From the NCBI GenBank assembly GCA_963934295.1, contig CAWVXY010000001.1, positions 134,661 through 198,660 of the forward strand: 64,000 bases of DNA, given 5' to 3'. Source of the DNA: Seribacter sp963934295 (GTDB lineage Bacteria > Verrucomicrobiota > Verrucomicrobiia > Opitutales > Seribacteraceae). The translations under genes were made by a program, and so were the position numbers. Positions 9,606-18,067 of the stretch are shown here, piece by piece (the stretch's first letter is position 1; each line of letters begins with the position of its first letter). Below the pieces are notes generated by a model, which was given only the letters and a program-made list of their open reading frames with translations, ran no database searches and had not been told where the DNA came from.

Positions 9606-11367
9606 GAAACAAAGCAAAAACAAAAAAATTATAAGTCGAATTTCTTCTTATATTTTTGAACACAAAATTCTCTTCACTCTAACCCTGTCTCTGGCTTTCA
9701 TAATGACCATTCTATCAGTAATGGTTCCATCTGCGATTCAGCGAGTATTGGACCAAATTTTTGCCGAAGGACCCGATAATCAGAAAATTCTTGTTAATGG
9801 TATTCTTTTAATTGGGGGACTTTTTTGTGCGAAAGAAATTTTCAATTGTCTAAGAATTCGGGTAAATAATAAATTAGAACAAAAAGTAATTTTAAGCATT
9901 AGAAAAGCTCTTCACAATAAATTACTAAATCTACCAATCAACTTTTATGACAAAAGAAAAAGTGGTGATATTGCATCAAGAGTAGTGGAGGATGTCCAAA
10001 ATGTAGAAAGAGCCATATTGGATGGAACAGAACAAGGGATCATTGCAGTCCTGACCTTATTTGGGGTTACAATTATGATGTTTGTACAAGAGCCCAGACT
10101 TGCTGCTCTTGTCTTTTTTCCTCTACCCATTTTGCTAATTATGGCTTTTAAATATTCCAAAATATCTAAAAAAAATTGGAAGGAGGTTCGAGAAGCTTCA
10201 GGAAATTTAAATTCCCTGTTGGTCGAGGATATTCAAGGTAATCGACTAATTCATGCCTTCGATTTAAAAGACCGGGAGAAGAAACGATTTTTTGAATCTA
10301 GTAAAGAATTAGAAGCTGCTTCCCTAAAAGCAATGTATAGGTGGTCTATTCAAGGACCAACAGCAAGTTTTACATCATCTCTAGGTATTTTAGCTGTAGT
10401 TGGAATGGGGGCATATCTATTACAAACAGACCCCTCTTTTTCAAAAGGACAATTCTTCGCTTTTCTTCTTTATGCAAACATGTTTTACGAGCCTGTCAGA
10501 CAATTGGTCTCCATAAACAATATGATAAGTGCAGGAAAAGCATCGGGTGAAAGAGTTTTTGAAATTCTTGATGAAGAAGTCTTAATTCAAAGCCCAAAAA
10601 AACCTCTGCAATTTCCTAAACATGATCATTCTATCAAGTTTTCAAAGGTAACTTTTGCCTATGATGAAAGACAATCCATTGTTCGGGACTTAGATTTTTA
10701 TTTACCAACAGGTTCGACCACTGCACTCGTTGGTCCGACAGGTGCGGGTAAAAGTACAATAGCAAATCTGCTTCTCCGGTATTATGATGTTGAAAAGGGA
10801 CAGGTCACACTGGGAGGAGTTGATGTAAGAAATTTGTCACTCTCTTCCCTTAGGGGCAGCATCGGTCTTGTATCACAAGATCCATTTTTATTTGATACAA
10901 GCATAAGAGAAAATCTCGTCCTTGCATTACCATCCTCCAAAGATAGCGACATTATCCAAGCATTGGAAATGGCACGAGCCTGGGAGTTTGTAAAAAAACT
11001 ACCTCAAGGGTTGGACACCTTAATTGGCGAACGCGGAATTAGGTTAAGTATGGGGGAAAAGCAAAGATTAACACTTGCAAGAGCAATATTGAAATCACCG
11101 CCTATAGTAATTCTGGATGAGGCAACCTCAAGCGTCGATGTTGATACCGAAAGAAAAATTCAACTTGCTTTAAATCAGTTAATCAAAGACCGAACTACTC
11201 TTATTATTGCTCATAGACTCAGCACGATTCGAGAGGCAGATCAAATTATTTTCCTAAATCATGGAGAAATTGTTGAACAGGGTAGTCATGATCAACTTCT
11301 AGATTTGAATGGGTCTTATGCTAACTTTTGTAAACATCAGGAAAGTTTGATACCACAAAAATTTTAA
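9604..11367 (+). CDS. ABC exporter, fused permease and ATPase (MsbA-like)
   Basis: A 587-aa half-transporter with a six-helix type IV (exporter) membrane domain (about 20-320) and a C-terminal ATPase. Walker A is VGPTGAGKST (near 376), the C-loop is LSMGEKQR (near 481) rather than LSGGQ, Walker B is VILDEATSSVD (near 501), and the H-loop His lies in IIAHRLSTI. Such homodimers flip lipids, lipid A or drugs; MsbA-type lipid export is plausible in this Gram-negative, but the substrate is not shown by the sequence. It is transcribed divergently from the DUF5069 gene. Confidence 0.9.
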   Translation: MKQSKNKKIISRISSYIFEHKILFTLTLSLAFIMTILSVMVPSAIQRVLDQIFAEGPDNQKILVNGILLIGGLFCAKEIFNCLRIRVNNKLEQKVILSIRKALHNKLLNLPINFYDKRKSGDIASRVVEDVQNVERAILDGTEQGIIAVLTLFGVTIMMFVQEPRLAALVFFPLPILLIMAFKYSKISKKNWKEVREASGNLNSLLVEDIQGNRLIHAFDLKDREKKRFFESSKELEAASLKAMYRWSIQGPTASFTSSLGILAVVGMGAYLLQTDPSFSKGQFFAFLLYANMFYEPVRQLVSINNMISAGKASGERVFEILDEEVLIQSPKKPLQFPKHDHSIKFSKVTFAYDERQSIVRDLDFYLPTGSTTALVGPTGAGKSTIANLLLRYYDVEKGQVTLGGVDVRNLSLSSLRGSIGLVSQDPFLFDTSIRENLVLALPSSKDSDIIQALEMARAWEFVKKLPQGLDTLIGERGIRLSMGEKQRLTLARAILKSPPIVILDEATSSVDVDTERKIQLALNQLIKDRTTLIIAHRLSTIREADQIIFLNHGEIVEQGSHDQLLDLNGSYANFCKHQESLIPQKF

Positions 11368-11371
11368 GTGT

Positions 11372-11647
11372 TTATTTACGTGCTAATATTAAGAGTGCCC
11401 TGATTGTTAACGATAATAAGAGTGGGAAAAATAGAAAAGTAAGGCTGATCAAGGAACGAAAATTTAAATAGGACAGCGGACCATAAACTTTTTGCTCTGC
11501 CCATGTACGTAAAGGAAGTTTAGAAAAATAATCAAAATGCATACTTTGCCCCAAATAATATACAATTAAGGGCCAAATTGTGAAACCTATACAGCCGAAA
11601 AAAAGTAAATGCCAAAGTTCCTTACCCCAATCAATTTTTTTAATCAT
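11372..11647 (-). CDS. Small two-helix membrane protein, unknown function
   Basis: A 91-aa protein that I do not recognise. Two hydrophobic segments are clear: about residues 12-32 (LWHLLFFGCIGFTIWPLIVY) and about 66-88 (ISLTFLFFPLLLSLTIRALL), separated by a basic loop. The gene lies 4 bp beyond the convergent end of the ABC exporter and starts about 80 bp from the divergent cytochrome gene. Good start codon and composition make it likely real, but no function can be inferred. Confidence 0.6.
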   Translation of the reverse strand: MIKKIDWGKELWHLLFFGCIGFTIWPLIVYYLGQSMHFDYFSKLPLRTWAEQKVYGPLSYLNFRSLISLTFLFFPLLLSLTIRALLILARK

Positions 11648-11725
11648 ATTTTAACCGTTACCTTGCTATGGACCAAATAGTATATTTTATATATTAGTTA
11701 TTATTAACAATTTCCCAATCGAATT

Positions 11726-13150
11726 ATGAGACCATCCATTATTTCATTACTGTTTTCAATTGTTTTGTATTCACAACCTCTAAAGGCAGAAAATGAATCA
11801 TTTTCAAAAAATATTTATGATAGTTTAATACAACCTGTATTTATAGCCAAGTGCCAAGAATGTCACGGTGCAAATAAAAGTAAAGGTAAGTTAAAGCTTC
11901 ATACAAAGGAAGACTTTATAAAAGGTGGTAGTGGAGCGGGTAAAGAAATTGTGATCAAAGGTAATGTCGAAGATAGCGAATTGATTTATAGAATTACTCT
12001 CCCCAAGGAAGATGACGAGGCCATGCCTCCGATGGAAGACAAGGATCATTATAATCCTGTAACCAAGCAAGAATTAGATGTAATGAAAGCATGGATATCA
12101 TTGGGTGCTTCTTTTGACCTTCTCGTATCTGACTTAGATAAAGAATCTAAGAATTCAGCTCTTCATGTTTTTCAAAATATGCCTAAAAAAATGATTTCTA
12201 AAACTCTTGCTTTGCAGACAAAGTTGCCTGATGTTCCAAAAGCAAAACCTGAGTTCCTAGAAAAAATTCGAGAACAAGGTATTTTGGCCATCCCCATAGC
12301 ACAGAACACCAATGCCATCTATGTAAACGCTTCATATGCTGGTGAAAATTTTAATGACGAAAAAATACGCTTATTAGAGCCTATCGCGGAACAAATTCTT
12401 TGGCTTAACCTAGCCAAAACAAATATTTCTGACAAAGGCATTTCCATGCTCCCGAAATTCAAACTACTTTCGAGATTACACCTAGAGAACACTGACATAA
12501 CAGATACTGCGACATTGCATATATCTAAGTTATCTAACTTGAAATACTTAAACATGTACGGGACAAATATTTCTGATGCATCAATACCCCACCTCAAAAA
12601 ACTGGGTAATTTAAAAAAAGTTTTTCTTTGGCAAACAAAAATGACATCCCAAGGGGCTGAAAAACTTAAAAAACATTTTGTAGGAGAAAAAATTTATGAT
12701 AATCTTCTAACCCAGAAAAATACTATTCAAAAATCGCTTAATCAACTTGTTAAAACTGAAGAATTAAAAATCAAACAACTAGATGAAATTAAAAACCAAG
12801 TTGGAAATAAATCTTCAGATAAAGTCTCCATGAATTTAAAATGTCCAGTTAGCAACAAGGAACTCGATGATTCCTGCTTTTCAATTTTTGAAGGAAGGAA
12901 AGTGGGGTTTTGTTGTACTAAATGCAAAGTCAAATTTGATAAAGATGGGGCAGTTTTTAGATCTAAAATTAAGAATTTTTCAGCTTCTAAAGAATTCATT
13001 ATTGCTAATAAAAATCTGCAAAATGCTCAATTGTCTATGGATGAAAAAGTCGAACTTATTCAACAAAAATTAAGAATTATATCCGCTGAATTCCAAAAAA
13101 TGGGGCCAGAAATTAATCTTGGGTGGGAAAAGTCAATCGCAACTAAATAA
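11726..13150 (+). CDS. Secreted planctomycete-type cytochrome c / leucine-rich repeat / Cys-rich metal-domain protein
   Basis: A 474-aa exported protein with an unusual domain order. A signal peptide covers about residues 1-21. A PSCyt1-type cytochrome domain follows, with haem motif CQECH at 43-47 and the later family motif AMPPMEDKD. Next is an LRR block of roughly four units of 23-24 residues (about 200-315; LSRLHLENTDITD, LKYLNMYGTNISD). A charged helical stretch leads to a Cys cluster near 372-408 (CPVS, then FCCTKC) that resembles YHS/heavy-metal-binding modules. PSCyt1 with repeats is known from Planctomycetes and Verrucomicrobia; the electron partner is unknown. No obvious operon partner. 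Confidence 0.8.
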   Translation: MRPSIISLLFSIVLYSQPLKAENESFSKNIYDSLIQPVFIAKCQECHGANKSKGKLKLHTKEDFIKGGSGAGKEIVIKGNVEDSELIYRITLPKEDDEAMPPMEDKDHYNPVTKQELDVMKAWISLGASFDLLVSDLDKESKNSALHVFQNMPKKMISKTLALQTKLPDVPKAKPEFLEKIREQGILAIPIAQNTNAIYVNASYAGENFNDEKIRLLEPIAEQILWLNLAKTNISDKGISMLPKFKLLSRLHLENTDITDTATLHISKLSNLKYLNMYGTNISDASIPHLKKLGNLKKVFLWQTKMTSQGAEKLKKHFVGEKIYDNLLTQKNTIQKSLNQLVKTEELKIKQLDEIKNQVGNKSSDKVSMNLKCPVSNKELDDSCFSIFEGRKVGFCCTKCKVKFDKDGAVFRSKIKNFSASKEFIIANKNLQNAQLSMDEKVELIQQKLRIISAEFQKMGPEINLGWEKSIATK

Positions 13151-13406
13151 TGTTTTTGGGGATTCACAATATTGAAAAGTTTGATTTAGAGTTGGTGTTA
13201 TACTCCCACTGATATAGCAATCAAATCTATTCTCAATATTACAAACCCACTCTATAAACATAAACTGTTAAAAGAGAATCAAGCCTGATTTTAAAATTTT
13301 AGGGTTATCTAAGCTTTTTGGGCTAATTTTCTAATTAAAATTGATTAATTTAGTCCGTTAGATGATTTCAGTTGCCAAATTTTAATGCATCAAAAAGGTA
13401 GGTGGA

Positions 13407-13979
13407 ATGACTGACAAATCCGATAATGAAGTAATATCTATTTTTAAGGAAACTAACGCCTTGTTAACTGGGCATTTCATACTAAGGTCAGGCCTAAGGA
13501 GTGGGCATTTTTTCCAATGTGCTCAAGTCTGTCAATATATGGATAAAGTAACCAGATTGGCTGAATTATTAATAAATAAGTTGAAAATCGATAAGCCCAA
13601 TGCGATTGTCTCACCGGCAATGGGTGGTCTTGTTTTAGGCCAAGAAATTGCGCGTCAATTAAATTGTAGGTTTATATTTTTAGAAAAAGTAAATGATAAG
13701 CTAGCCCTAAGAAGGAATTTTTCTCTTTCTAATTCTGACAAGGTTTTACTTGTTGAGGATGTGGTAACTAAAGGGGGACGAGTTGCAGAAGCTCTTGCAA
13801 TCTTAAGAAAAACTAACTGCTCAATCTTAGCCGTTACCTCACTTGTAGATCGAAGTACCGAAGAACTAAACTTCGGCGTTCCTTTCCAGCCTTTGTTAAA
13901 ATTAGATTTTCCTACTTATCAACCAGATCAATTACCTCAGGAATTGTTATCAATAGAACCAACAAAACCAGGAAGTTAA
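13407..13979 (+). CDS. pyrE: Orotate phosphoribosyltransferase
   Basis: Converts orotate and PRPP to OMP in pyrimidine synthesis. The 190-aa protein has the type I PRTase fold with the PRPP-binding motif VLLVEDVVTKGGRV (about 113-126), preceded by IVSPAMGGLVLG and the basic loop KLALRRNF. A good Shine-Dalgarno (AGGTGG) lies just before the ATG. It converges on htrA, leaving only 15 bp. The other pyr genes are not in the window. Confidence 0.92.
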   Translation: MTDKSDNEVISIFKETNALLTGHFILRSGLRSGHFFQCAQVCQYMDKVTRLAELLINKLKIDKPNAIVSPAMGGLVLGQEIARQLNCRFIFLEKVNDKLALRRNFSLSNSDKVLLVEDVVTKGGRVAEALAILRKTNCSILAVTSLVDRSTEELNFGVPFQPLLKLDFPTYQPDQLPQELLSIEPTKPGS

Positions 13980-13994
13980 AAAAACGGTTTTAAA

Positions 13995-15398
13995 TCAAGG
14001 AACACGATATGCAAGGAAACGATATTTGTTTCGATACCAAACATAAAACCGGTTGATACCACTTTTTATTTGTTCTTCAACTTCTTGAACCGAATTGACT
14101 TGGTATCCGTTAATCTCGACGATCACAACACCTTGCTTAAATGTTTCAGCGTCCCCTGTTGATTTTGTTACAACAACCCCTTTAGTCGTAGCAGGAATTT
14201 GAAATTGAAGACGATTCTCAGGACTTAATGGTTCCATTACAATTCCCGGGATCGAAATTCTATTTTTACTTCCCATTAAATCGAGCGTTACAAATAATGT
14301 AACTTTTTTTCCACTTCGAATTACTTCTATTGGTAATTTAGTTCCTGGTGTAGTTTGGGAAATCGCCAACCTAGATTGATTAATTGAATCAACTTCTCGA
14401 TCTCCCACTTTTATAATTTTATCCTTTGGGATGAAACCAGCTAAATCAGCAGCACTTCCAGGTACAATTTTTTCGACAATGGCTCCACTTCCATCGGTTG
14501 TCGGAGCCAATTCTACCCCAAGAAAACCTCTTCTAATACCACCTTCTTGGACTAGGTCTGTAAGGACTTTTTTTACCATGTTAACGGGTATTGCCAGGCC
14601 AATTCCAATACTTGATCCAGTCTGTGAAATAATTGCTGTATTAATCCCAATTAATCGGCCTCTTGCATCTAACAGTGCACCACCCGAATTACCCCTATTG
14701 ATGGCGGCATCCGTTTGAATAAAATTTTCATAAGACCCTTCTTGTTCAAGTACACCAAGCTCAGTCCTTTTAGTGGCTGATATGATGCCCATAGTAACTG
14801 TCATTCCTATTCCAAGGGGGTTACCGGCTGCAAATACAACATCGCCAACTTCTAATAAATCACTGTTGGCAAGCGATACATGGGGTAAAGGGTCAGGTGA
14901 TTCTATTTTAAGCACAGCAACATCAGTGGAACGATCAAATCCAATAATTTTAGCTTGAAACTCTCTTTTGTCTGATAAAAGAACAGACACTTCCTCAACT
15001 AATTCACCGGTTCTAGGATCAGTTATAACATGTGCATTCGTAATCGTATGACCCTCAGGGCTCACAATAACACCAGAGCCAATCCCGGCAGGAACCATTT
15101 CTTCCTCGATTCGAGGATTATTGAAATTTGGAATACCCAAATATCTCCGAAGAAATTCTTCACGAGGGTTAGATGAACCTCCAGGATATAACCTTCTAAC
15201 AACTTGTTGAGTTGTTACCGCAACCACTGCTGGTGTAGCTTTTTTAAGTGCCGATGAATAGCTTGAGGGAGCACTGATTAGTGATCGATCAATCACTGTG
15301 TCGTCAATACTTAGAGTAAAGCCTTTTTGTTGGGCAAAAAGATAACCTCCCCCAAAAAGCGATAGGACAAAGATCAAGAAAATATTAAACAATTGCAT
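13995..15398 (-). CDS. HtrA/Deg-family periplasmic serine protease with PDZ domains
   Basis: A 467-aa trypsin-like protease of envelope quality control. An N-terminal signal or anchor (about 3-22) exports it. The catalytic triad is visible as His123 (TNAHVIT), Asp159 (RSTDVAVL) and Ser238 (NRGNSGGAL). One clear PDZ domain follows (about 285-375, RRGFLGVEL...GFIPKDKI), and a second, weaker one occupies the C-terminus (TKGVVVTKS...VVIVEINGY). This is the DegP/DegQ layout with a degenerate second PDZ. It ends the minus-strand block that also encodes BamA, Skp and LpxD, in keeping with an envelope-stress role. It is separated from prs by 50 bp. Confidence 0.92.
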   Translation of the reverse strand: MQLFNIFLIFVLSLFGGGYLFAQQKGFTLSIDDTVIDRSLISAPSSYSSALKKATPAVVAVTTQQVVRRLYPGGSSNPREEFLRRYLGIPNFNNPRIEEEMVPAGIGSGVIVSPEGHTITNAHVITDPRTGELVEEVSVLLSDKREFQAKIIGFDRSTDVAVLKIESPDPLPHVSLANSDLLEVGDVVFAAGNPLGIGMTVTMGIISATKRTELGVLEQEGSYENFIQTDAAINRGNSGGALLDARGRLIGINTAIISQTGSSIGIGLAIPVNMVKKVLTDLVQEGGIRRGFLGVELAPTTDGSGAIVEKIVPGSAADLAGFIPKDKIIKVGDREVDSINQSRLAISQTTPGTKLPIEVIRSGKKVTLFVTLDLMGSKNRISIPGIVMEPLSPENRLQFQIPATTKGVVVTKSTGDAETFKQGVVIVEINGYQVNSVQEVEEQIKSGINRFYVWYRNKYRFLAYRVP

Positions 15399-15448
15399 AA
15401 CTTACCTAGCGTTTTAAACCCAATCGTTTGTTTATTTTTGGATAAGTC

Positions 15449-16399
15449 TTAAAAACCTTTAATTTGAAAAAGACTTGAAATACTACTATCTGTATTGGTT
15501 CGACGAATTGCTTCACCGAGAAGAGGCGCAACACTTAATTTTTTTATAGGAAGATCATCAATCTCCAGATCAACCGTGTTCGTTGTTATTAACTCATCCA
15601 AGAAACCCTGATTTAATCTATCCCTACCCGTATCATTTAATACACAATGACTTACTATAGCACTGACATTTTTTGCTCCACGTTCTTTTAAAAGTTTAGC
15701 TGCAGCTGTCAGAGTTCCTGCTGTTTCCGTCATGTCGTCAATCAAGAGAATTTCCCTACCTTCAACTTCTCCAACTAAATTCATAGCCTCCACAGTACTT
15801 GCACCCGTTCTTCTCTTTGCAACAAACCCAATGGGGCAACCTAATACTTCAGCGTATGCACTTGCCATTTTCATTCCTCCCACATCTGGTGAAAATATGG
15901 TCATGTTTTCAGAATCACGACTTTTAAGATCTTCAAAAAATACTGGGGAAGCGTAAAGGTGATCTACCGGGATATCAAAGAACCCTTGTATTTGCTGAGC
16001 ATGCAGGTCCATCGTCAAAATACGATTAGCGCCAGCTGCAACCAAAAGATTAGCAACGAGTTTTGAAGTAATGGGCACCCGGGGTTGATCTTTTCTATCC
16101 TGTCTAGAATAACCAAAAAAAGGCAGTACCGCAGTAACCCTTGCGGCTGAGGCTCTCCGTGCTGCATCAATCATAATTAACAATTCCATCACATTATGAT
16201 TGGCTGGTGAACAGGTAGATTGAACTAAAAAAACATCCATACCTCGAATGTTCTCATTATACCTAACAAAACTCTCATTATCAGGAAATGAAGTTACAAC
16301 CGCGTCCCCAAGTGGCACTTCAAGATAATCACATATTTCTCTCGCTAATGGTTTATTTGAATTACCAGTGAAAATTTTTAATTTCTTTCCGTTTTGCAT
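15449..16399 (-). CDS. prs: Ribose-phosphate pyrophosphokinase
   Basis: Makes PRPP from ribose 5-phosphate and ATP, feeding purine, pyrimidine and histidine synthesis. The 316-aa length is typical. Visible family motifs include FTGNSNKPLA at the N-terminus, FGYSRQDRKDQPR at the ATP site, MDLHAQQIQGFF at the divalent-metal site, and the PRPP-binding DDMTETAGTL. It lies 9 bp after lpxD on the same strand. Many bacteria keep prs beside rplY-pth; here those genes are in the same block but about 7 kb upstream. Confidence 0.95.
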   Translation of the reverse strand: MQNGKKLKIFTGNSNKPLAREICDYLEVPLGDAVVTSFPDNESFVRYNENIRGMDVFLVQSTCSPANHNVMELLIMIDAARRASAARVTAVLPFFGYSRQDRKDQPRVPITSKLVANLLVAAGANRILTMDLHAQQIQGFFDIPVDHLYASPVFFEDLKSRDSENMTIFSPDVGGMKMASAYAEVLGCPIGFVAKRRTGASTVEAMNLVGEVEGREILLIDDMTETAGTLTAAAKLLKERGAKNVSAIVSHCVLNDTGRDRLNQGFLDELITTNTVDLEIDDLPIKKLSVAPLLGEAIRRTNTDSSISSLFQIKGF

Positions 16400-16408
16400 A
16401 AGTGAAAA

Positions 16409-17440
16409 TTACTCTTTACCGGGAGTACCTTCAAATCTATTGAATAACTCTGGTAATTTTTTTTGTAAAATTGAAATTCTCTGAGACAAATGAAAAGGTA
16501 ACGCAGGGTTCCCTTTAAGGAAAGCCCCAGGCTCAACATTCTTTGTGATTCCAGCTTGTCCGGCAATTTTTGCTCCCTTACCTATTTTTAAATGACCTGC
16601 AAATCCAGCCTGTCCGCCGACAACAACTCCGTCTTCGAACTGAGTGCTTCCAGATATACCAACTTGTGCAACAATTAAGCACCCATTTCCTATTCTAACA
16701 TTATGCCCGATCTGTACCAAATTATCAATTTTGGTCCCTGAACCAATTCTCGTTTCCTCAAATCGTGCTCGGTCAATACAAGTATTAGCTCCAATCTCTA
16801 CATTATCTTCTACCACTACGATTCCAAGATGTGGAATTTTATGATGAGCACCATTAACTTGATCAAAACCATAGCCCTCAGAACCTATAACCACCCCCGC
16901 GTTCAAAATTGTATTTTTACCCAATTCACATCTAGATAAAAGCTTTACACCAGGATAAAGTATGCAGTTACTTCCAATTACACAATTATCTCCCACATGA
17001 CAATGAGTTCCAACTGAAACATTCTCGTCAATTTGAACATTTTTTCCAATAAAACCAAATGCTCCAATCGTTACCCCTTGAGCAAGTTTTGCCGTTTTAT
17101 CCACCCATGCTGTTGGATGAATCGCCATTTCTGGAGCACTAGATAATCTACTTTCCAAATAACTGCATAAAGCCGCCAAGCCTTTCGATGGATCCTTAAT
17201 TCGAATATAGATCTGTTCATCCTTCGGACTACCGAAATAATCTTCTGGTAATAAGATAACAGTCGCTTTAGTAGATTGAACTAAATTCTTGTATTTGGGA
17301 TTTCCAAGAAAAGAAATGTCCCCTTTTTTTGCTCTCTCTAAAGAGGCAATTCCATTTAAATGTTTGTTTTCGACATTACCTTCTACCTGAGAATTAGGTA
17401 AAAGCTTAAATAATTGATCTAAAGATATTTTAAAATCCAT
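16409..17440 (-). CDS. lpxD: UDP-3-O-acylglucosamine N-acyltransferase
   Basis: Third step of lipid A synthesis: transfers a hydroxyacyl chain from acyl-ACP to the glucosamine nitrogen. The 343-aa protein has the N-terminal uridine-binding domain (SFLGNPKYKN) and a long left-handed beta helix of hexapeptide repeats (about 107-310). The catalytic His is His246 in LVQIGHNVRIG, equivalent to the His of the Escherichia coli HNV motif. It follows skp by 38 bp, the usual bamA-skp-lpxD order. It shows that the organism makes lipopolysaccharide. Confidence 0.95.
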   Translation of the reverse strand: MDFKISLDQLFKLLPNSQVEGNVENKHLNGIASLERAKKGDISFLGNPKYKNLVQSTKATVILLPEDYFGSPKDEQIYIRIKDPSKGLAALCSYLESRLSSAPEMAIHPTAWVDKTAKLAQGVTIGAFGFIGKNVQIDENVSVGTHCHVGDNCVIGSNCILYPGVKLLSRCELGKNTILNAGVVIGSEGYGFDQVNGAHHKIPHLGIVVVEDNVEIGANTCIDRARFEETRIGSGTKIDNLVQIGHNVRIGNGCLIVAQVGISGSTQFEDGVVVGGQAGFAGHLKIGKGAKIAGQAGITKNVEPGAFLKGNPALPFHLSQRISILQKKLPELFNRFEGTPGKE

Positions 17441-17478
17441 AAACTCTCCAAGTCAGAGCAGTCAGAGGATTATAATTT

Positions 17479-18030
17479 CTATTTGTTACCTGAACTTACA
17501 TTTAAGGTAACAATTACATCTTCCGTAATATTAAACTTTTCTCCCACATAAAAAACTCCCAATTGGGTTTCGGAAGAATTTAGTATTAAATCATATCCTT
17601 TAGCACCGGCAACTTTTTCAACTGCCTTTCTAATATCCGCGAGGTGTTCCACAAGAAGGTTCCTTTGTCTTTGTGCAATGGTAGCCTTTGCTCTCTTGTC
17701 ATACGAAACCATATCATCCTGCTTCACTTTAGCCTTCTCCACTTTTTCTTGATACTGTTTTCTAAGTGCCGTGCTATCAATATTTGGATTTTTTATTTTC
17801 TCTTCCATCTCTTTCAACTCTTTAACTATTTTTTCCATTTCAGCACGAAAAATTTCCAGTTCTTCCATGGCAATTTTTTTTGATTTATCCAATCTTTCTC
17901 TTGCCTCCTTAACTTTTTGGTAGCCATCAAAAACTTTTTGTACATCAACGACAGCAACTTTTTGAGCGTAAGAATAAGAAATCGAAAACAGAAAAGCTAC
18001 GATGAGAGGAAAGCGAAAAAACGAATACAT
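17479..18030 (-). CDS. skp: Periplasmic chaperone Skp/OmpH
   Basis: A 183-aa holdase chaperone for outer-membrane proteins in the periplasm. It has a signal peptide (about 1-22, cleaved after SYA), a family start KVAVVDVQKVFDGYQK, and a long Lys/Glu-rich coiled-coil hairpin (about 35-130) that makes the tentacles. The C-terminal strand segment KGYDLILNSSE is also family-typical. It sits between bamA (38 bp upstream) and lpxD. Confidence 0.9.
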   Translation of the reverse strand: MYSFFRFPLIVAFLFSISYSYAQKVAVVDVQKVFDGYQKVKEARERLDKSKKIAMEELEIFRAEMEKIVKELKEMEEKIKNPNIDSTALRKQYQEKVEKAKVKQDDMVSYDKRAKATIAQRQRNLLVEHLADIRKAVEKVAGAKGYDLILNSSETQLGVFYVGEKFNITEDVIVTLNVSSGNK

Positions 18031-18067
18031 AATATGAGTTATTTGAATGGTTTAAGATGACAGTGAA

